Shown here piece by piece: positions 47,501 through 53,500 of a stretch of DNA of 64,000 nucleotides. Positions within the stretch are counted from its first letter, which is position 1; the number at the start of each line of letters is the position of its first letter. Below the pieces are notes generated by a model. It was given only the letters and a program-made list of their open reading frames with translations, searched no databases and had not been told where the DNA came from. Source of the DNA: Culex pipiens pallens (Eukaryota > Arthropoda > Insecta > Diptera > Culicidae); contig NC_068939.1 in the NCBI RefSeq assembly GCF_016801865.2, positions 46,400,999 to 46,464,998 on the forward strand, written 5' to 3'. The translations under genes were made by a program, and so were the position numbers.

Positions 47501-50500
47501 CCGCCCGTTAGGCACATTTCCCGTGATGACAACATACACGCATTAGTCAGAAAGCGTCAGTAACGTGACCTGATGACATAACGTAGTTTGGTTCATACTG
47601 ATGGAATATTACCCAAGTAACCAAAAGCACTAAATCGTAGATCCAAATCAGCTGTATATCGGCAGTGGTAGCAACAGATTTAGTGCTTGGCGGTTACTTG
47701 GGTATGCCTATAATACGGAAGCTCCTCCGATCCTTCTTCGCCAGCCATCACACCACGCTTCCGTCCAGAGATGAATCAAAGAAGAATGTTGCCCGTTCGT
47801 TTTTCTAAGCCAAGCCGTATTTTCTTTTCTCTCCTTTTTCTCTTTTTTCCGATTGTGTACGCAACACACACAGGACTGAAGCCTTTCAAATGTCCAATCT
47901 GCGAAAAGTGCTTTACGCAGCAGGCAAACATGCTGAAGCATCAGCTGCTTCATACCGGTAATTGTTTTGTGTTTAGCTCTATTTCTCACACACACTAGAT
48001 TATTTGTCTTTTTTTGTTTTTAGTTTTTTCTATCCTCGTTTACAAAACAAACTAATTACGATCAGAGCCTATTCATATTTACAGCTTCTTTTATTCATCT
48101 CTTTTTCCACCCTCCAAATCAACCACCTCCGTGTTTGCCACCTCGTTCCCAACCACACCCCATTCCCTCTATTGTGCAAACCGTGGCCCAAACAGAGAGA
48201 AACCATGTTAAGTTAGCGATTTTTTTCTCTCCGATTGTTTCCAGGGCTGAAACCTTACAAATGTCCCGTGTGCCAGAAAGCATTTTCCCAGCACGCCAAC
48301 ATGATCAAACATCAGATGCTGCATACAGGTTTGTGAATATGCCTGCTTGCCCCTTACACCTGTTGTTTCCTTCCGCTCCCTCTAACCATCACCAACATTC
48401 CCGTCACCATAAAACACAACCCTCCTGGCGCCCCCTCACTGAGATGGATCTGATTATTGCTATCTTTTTTTCTCTCTCTTTTCTTCCGTGTGGTGAACAG
48501 GCTTGAAGCCCTACAAATGTCCCGTGTGCCATAAGGCCTTCACCCAACATGCCAACATGGTCAAACATCAGATGCTTCACACTGGTAAATGCCGCGCAGG
48601 CCGATGCAAATCACCCTAGCAGTCCCAGTCCCCTTTGAAACAAACGTCACATTCATTCCATCCCATCTTTCCTATCCTGTCCCCCTCCAATCCAAGTAGT
48701 CTCTGGTGATCGTTGGCGCCTGCATTGATTCGCTATTGTTCTCGTTGCAGGTTTGAAACCGTACAAGTGTCCCGTTTGTGATAAAGCATTTACTCAGCAG
48801 GCCAACATGGTCAAGCATCAGATGCTGCATACCGGTAAGTCGTTGTTGACTTTATTTTTTTTATAGAAAGAAAACAATAGAAAATTCTAGTTTGAAGTTT
48901 GTTTGCCCTTTGCTTCAAACATAAACAATAGAACCTCGCCAAGAGAATGTACTAATGTGAAACATTCTGTTTCTTCTCCACCCTCCTACCATAACCATTG
49001 GCAAACAATGACTTCAAAACCACAAACAACAATCCCCTTCCCACCTTTCCCCCTTTTTGCCGTCCTGTTTCTAGGCGTAAAACCTTACAAGTGTTCCACG
49101 TGTGGCAAGGCATTTGCACAGCAGGCAAACATGGTCAAGCATCAGATGCTTCATACCGGTAATTCTTAGAACGCTTAAGTTGATAACACTTCACCTTCTC
49201 ACTCTCTCTCACAAACACACACGGATCTCCTCTCTCTCACACACACACACTCTCACCTGTGTTAAAAAAGCTACGAAAAGTGAAACCTCTTGTAAAAAGA
49301 ACTCTTTGATTGTTGAAAACAGAAAAATTGTTCGTTTAATAAAACTCGTTTTGATAGCAAAAAGTTAAACCTGAAATTTCGATCTCACTTTTCCACTAAC
49401 ATTTTTCACTTGCCTTTTTGTTCTGCTCCTCAAATTTAATTCTTTGTGACTTTTTACCTGTTGTCCTGTCATTATTTGTCATCTTTCTTTGTTTACATTT
49501 TTTCACACATAACCTCCAAAAACGAAATGATTTGTAATCAACTGAAAACGAACTTGCAGGAGTGAAACCATACAAATGTCCCACCTGTGGAAAAGCTTTT
49601 GCTCAACAGGCGAACATGATGAAGCATCAGATGCTCCATACCGGTAATGTTTTGCATTATTCAAGTTTTATGTTTTGTGTTTTCACCTATCGATTTCCTA
49701 GAAAGACCTTCTTGCATAACCTCAACTATGTTACGATCGCAGTTTTTTCAAGTTAAGAAATGTCAGATTAAGTAATGTAACTATAGACTGGTGTAACTTT
49801 CGCACAACAAATTTAGTTTGAAATATTTTATTTAGATAAAAGCAAACGATGCCGTTTAGCTTGCAAATGCCATCGCGACAACACTGGAAATTAACCTTCA
49901 AAACACTACAAAAGCAACGTCAGTCTATAGTTGCAACGGTTAACCTTTAAATGTTTGAGACCCAGAACAAAGAAACAATAGTCCAGCGTGAGTTGATCAT
50001 TAACCTTCCGTCTCTTTACCAATTCAACAGGGTTGAAACCATACAAATGCAACACGTGCGGCAAGGCGTTTGCCCAGCAGGCAAACATGGTTAAACATCA
50101 GATGCTTCATACCGGTAATTATTCGTTTTCCAAAATCCAAACGTGTGTGTTAGGCTTAAGATAGGGCACTCTCCTTGAAACGAATAAGCATCAGATTTTG
50201 TGTCAACTTGTGTGTTCCGATGTGAGGTTTGGGTCTTTCATTGTTCCTTCTCCTTCTCTCTCTCTTTCCCCCACTGGAAATCCTCTCGCAGGCATTAAAC
50301 CGTACAAATGCGGCACGTGTGGCAAAGCGTTTGCCCAGCAAGCCAACATGGTCAAACATCAGATGCTTCATACTGGTAATTTGACTGCATCAGTTTTCCC
50401 GTTTGTACTGGAGGGAATTAATCAAAATTTTCGCCATTTTAGGTGTTAAACCCTACAAATGTTCCGTCTGCGGAAAGGCTTTTGCGCAGCAGGCCAACAT

Positions 50501-53500
50501 GGTCAAGCACCAGATGTTGCACAGTGGTAATTTTGCGCCGATTAGTTTCTCTGGAAAGCTTAGGTTATAATAGGTTCTTCTTTTCATCCGATGCCTTCCA
50601 GGAATCAAACCGTATAAATGTCCCACTTGTGATAAGGCATTTGCCCAGCAGGCCAACATGGTTAAGCACCAGATGCTGCACACTGGTAAATAGACTTTAA
50701 TTCTCTAGCTCATCGCTCGAAACGACTCTGTAGCGTAAGAAACTGTTTCCTGTTTCACACTGTTCTGTTAACACCTTACCTATTTCTTCCTCTGTGTCTA
50801 ATGCTATCACGCCGTCGATGAGCATCAGATCGTGGGTTTCTCCGACTGAACAAAAATATAGTAACCAATTTCTTCAAAATCAATCAATCAATTTCCAAAG
50901 TAGTAGCTTTCTTAACACGTACTCTCTCTCTCTCGCTCGCTGCTTCACGCACGAACCAAGTTCGATTTGATGCTCATCCGTTTCACGTAGCTTGCAAAAT
51001 CTACCCGCTCCAGCAGCAATCACTAATCCTGTACCTGTTTTCTAAACCCGTTTAGGCGAAAAACCCTTCAAGTGCAAGAGCTGTGATAAGGCGTTCTCGC
51101 AGCGGGCCAACCTGAAGAAGCACGAGATGGTGCACCTCGGCATCCGCCCCCACACCTGTCCGCTGTGCTCCAAGTCGTACTCGCAGTATTCGAACCTGAA
51201 GAAGCACCTGCTGGTGCACCAGAAGCAGTCGCTCAAGCAGCAGCAGCAGAACGGGCAGGTCATGGTGTAAGTATGGGGCATCTTTTGCACTGATTGATTT
51301 GGGTTTTTTCAGGGAGAAGATGGGGCACGGCGCAAGCCCACCTGAAGAAGCATAAGGTGCAGTTCTACACCCACGGAAAGCGCTGTGAGATACGGACAGT
51401 TATTCGAGGACTTCCAAATTTGGAACCGGAATACATCAAGAAGCAGCTCAAGAAAGACCATCAGCGAGATGCCTTGGCAGTATACGCCATCAAGTGAAAG
51501 AACCAGCTTCCCGTCGTAACACCGTTCATCTTACTCTTCTCCAAGGGACCCAAGCGCAAGAACTTCTTGCAGTTCAGTCCCGAAACCAGTAACTTCCATC
51601 TCGAACCCAGATGTAGCAGCTATGGGGTTCCCAACAGCACAGAAAAGTGTAAAGCAGAAGAAACGCAAGCCAAAAAGTGTGTCAACTGCTCTGGATCTCA
51701 CGAAAGTCTGAACCGTAGCCGTAGCTCAAACGAATTCTCAACGACCTGACGCAAGCGCTGCGACGAGTTCAAGTAAACCTTTTCGCTGATAATACAGTAC
51801 TGTTCCTGACGAGATGAACTAGCCAGATTCACCAAATATCTGAGATGGAAGCTGAATTTCAGCAAAATATATGGTAGCACATCACATCTTCATCGATTTC
51901 AAGGCGACCTATGATACAGTCGACCGCGAGCAGCTATGGCAGATCATGCACGAGAACGGATTTCCGGATAAACTGATAGTCGTTCTTGAGGTTATTATTC
52001 GAAGGGTGGGCATCGAAACGAGTGGCACGATTATGATCAAGTCCTACCAGCTGGCATGAGATGAAGGGGTCGAAAGACGTCGGTCCCCCGTGCTTCGCCC
52101 CTCTAACTGTGGATGGTGATGAGTTCGATGAGGTGAGCGAGTTCGTGTACTTAGGACCGTTGGTAACCGCCGACAACGACACCAGCAAAGAGATCCGGAC
52201 TCGTATTTTTGACGGGAATCGTGCCGCCGAGTGCAACGCCGCACAAAGCTGACGCTGTACAAAACACTGATTAGACCGGTAGTCCTCTATGGCCACGAGA
52301 CCTGGACGATGCGGCAGCAGGACGAACGTGTCCTTGGAGTTTTCGAACGGAAGGTGCTACGAACGTTTTACGGTAGAGTGCAGGTGTCTGACGGAGTGTG
52401 GCGAAGACGCATGTACCACGAACTGCACGCGTTTCTTGACGAACCGACCATCGCCACCCAGGCGAGGATCGATAGGCTGAGCCGGTCGGTGGGCCAGTCA
52501 TGTCGCCGGTATGGACGAGATTCAGCCTGTCAGACTGCTTTTTGACCGCGCCGAACCAGCTGGCGGAACAGGCAGAAACAAAGGGAAACCGCGCGCAAGG
52601 TGGGAAAATCAGGTGACATCCGGAAGATTTGTAACCTGGGAAATTGGAGAGTAGCAGCACAAGACCGAGAAAGATGGAAGCGTTTTCTTGCTACAGCACG
52701 CGTACCTGGTGCGCTATGCTGATTGGTATGGTATTGGACCTACCTTTTCTTCATACACAGGATGACAACATTACTCTCTAGCGAAGCTGGAAAAAATAGT
52801 GAATTAGAGTACATCATTGAAACAGCGAGAGGCAACGATTACAACAAAACAAGTATCCATGCTATCTTCGACAAGAAGGAAAGAATGCTCCATAAAACAT
52901 TCCCACAACTTTAACGACTTTAGCAGAAATCGATGTTGTTTTCAAAAACAAACAACTAGAGTACATCTTGGGCTCAACGAAGGACCACATCAAAACTTTA
53001 GGAAAACCTGGCATCTACAAGGTCACCTCCGTTTATGCGATAAGATATACATTGGACAAACTAAGACGATTGGAGGAGCATCTAACCAAGGATGTGAAAA
53101 ATGCCAAGGAGGATACGCAACAAAGCCTTGTCCTCGTTCCAAGTCAGTGGTAACTCAACACATCATCAATAAAAACAAAAGATCACAACAAGCTACTTTA
53201 CCGTTTTAAGACTCATCAACAAACCATCAAAACATGCCGAGAATTTAGAAATCTTCAATGCAGGACTCAGAAAACGGATTAACATGGCATATCTAAAGAA
53301 TTCCTGCGCAAACGACCGATGGAGTAAGAGTGCCCTATGACGGGAAATTGAGCAAGAGCATGTTATGACGGCCGGCCATCTTCATTATCGGTACACTTCG
53401 GGGATCACTTTAGGCCGGATATGGCTTGTTCAAAAGTAACGAGAATCTTGGTGCGGTTCTATGTGCACATATGTGTGTGGAATAGCAAATGATCTCAACA

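Larger units (their letters stand above)
41059..47873 (+). other. Zinc-finger gene intron 4 (6.8 kb)
   Basis: Filled with mobile elements: family F MITE (41172-41879), family B copies (41990-42518 and 42527-44480), two P-like TIR elements (42734-43234 and 45577-45991), family E (45269-45475), a family C fragment (46980-47166), snoRNA copy 2 and a 94-bp MITE. 46000-46975 has no recognised gene or repeat; ORFs there lack domains. Confidence 0.7.

Noticed and set aside
47874..50685. Regularly spaced near-identical blocks resembling a CRISPR-like repeat array
   Set aside because: Blocks are 84-nt zinc-finger exons with splice sites in a eukaryotic gene; spacers vary from 67 to 401 nt.
51294..51497. 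Extra zinc-finger exon after exon 15, suggested by an HLKKH phrase
   Set aside because: No paired cysteines; the frame continues into a Jockey-like ORF1 domain.
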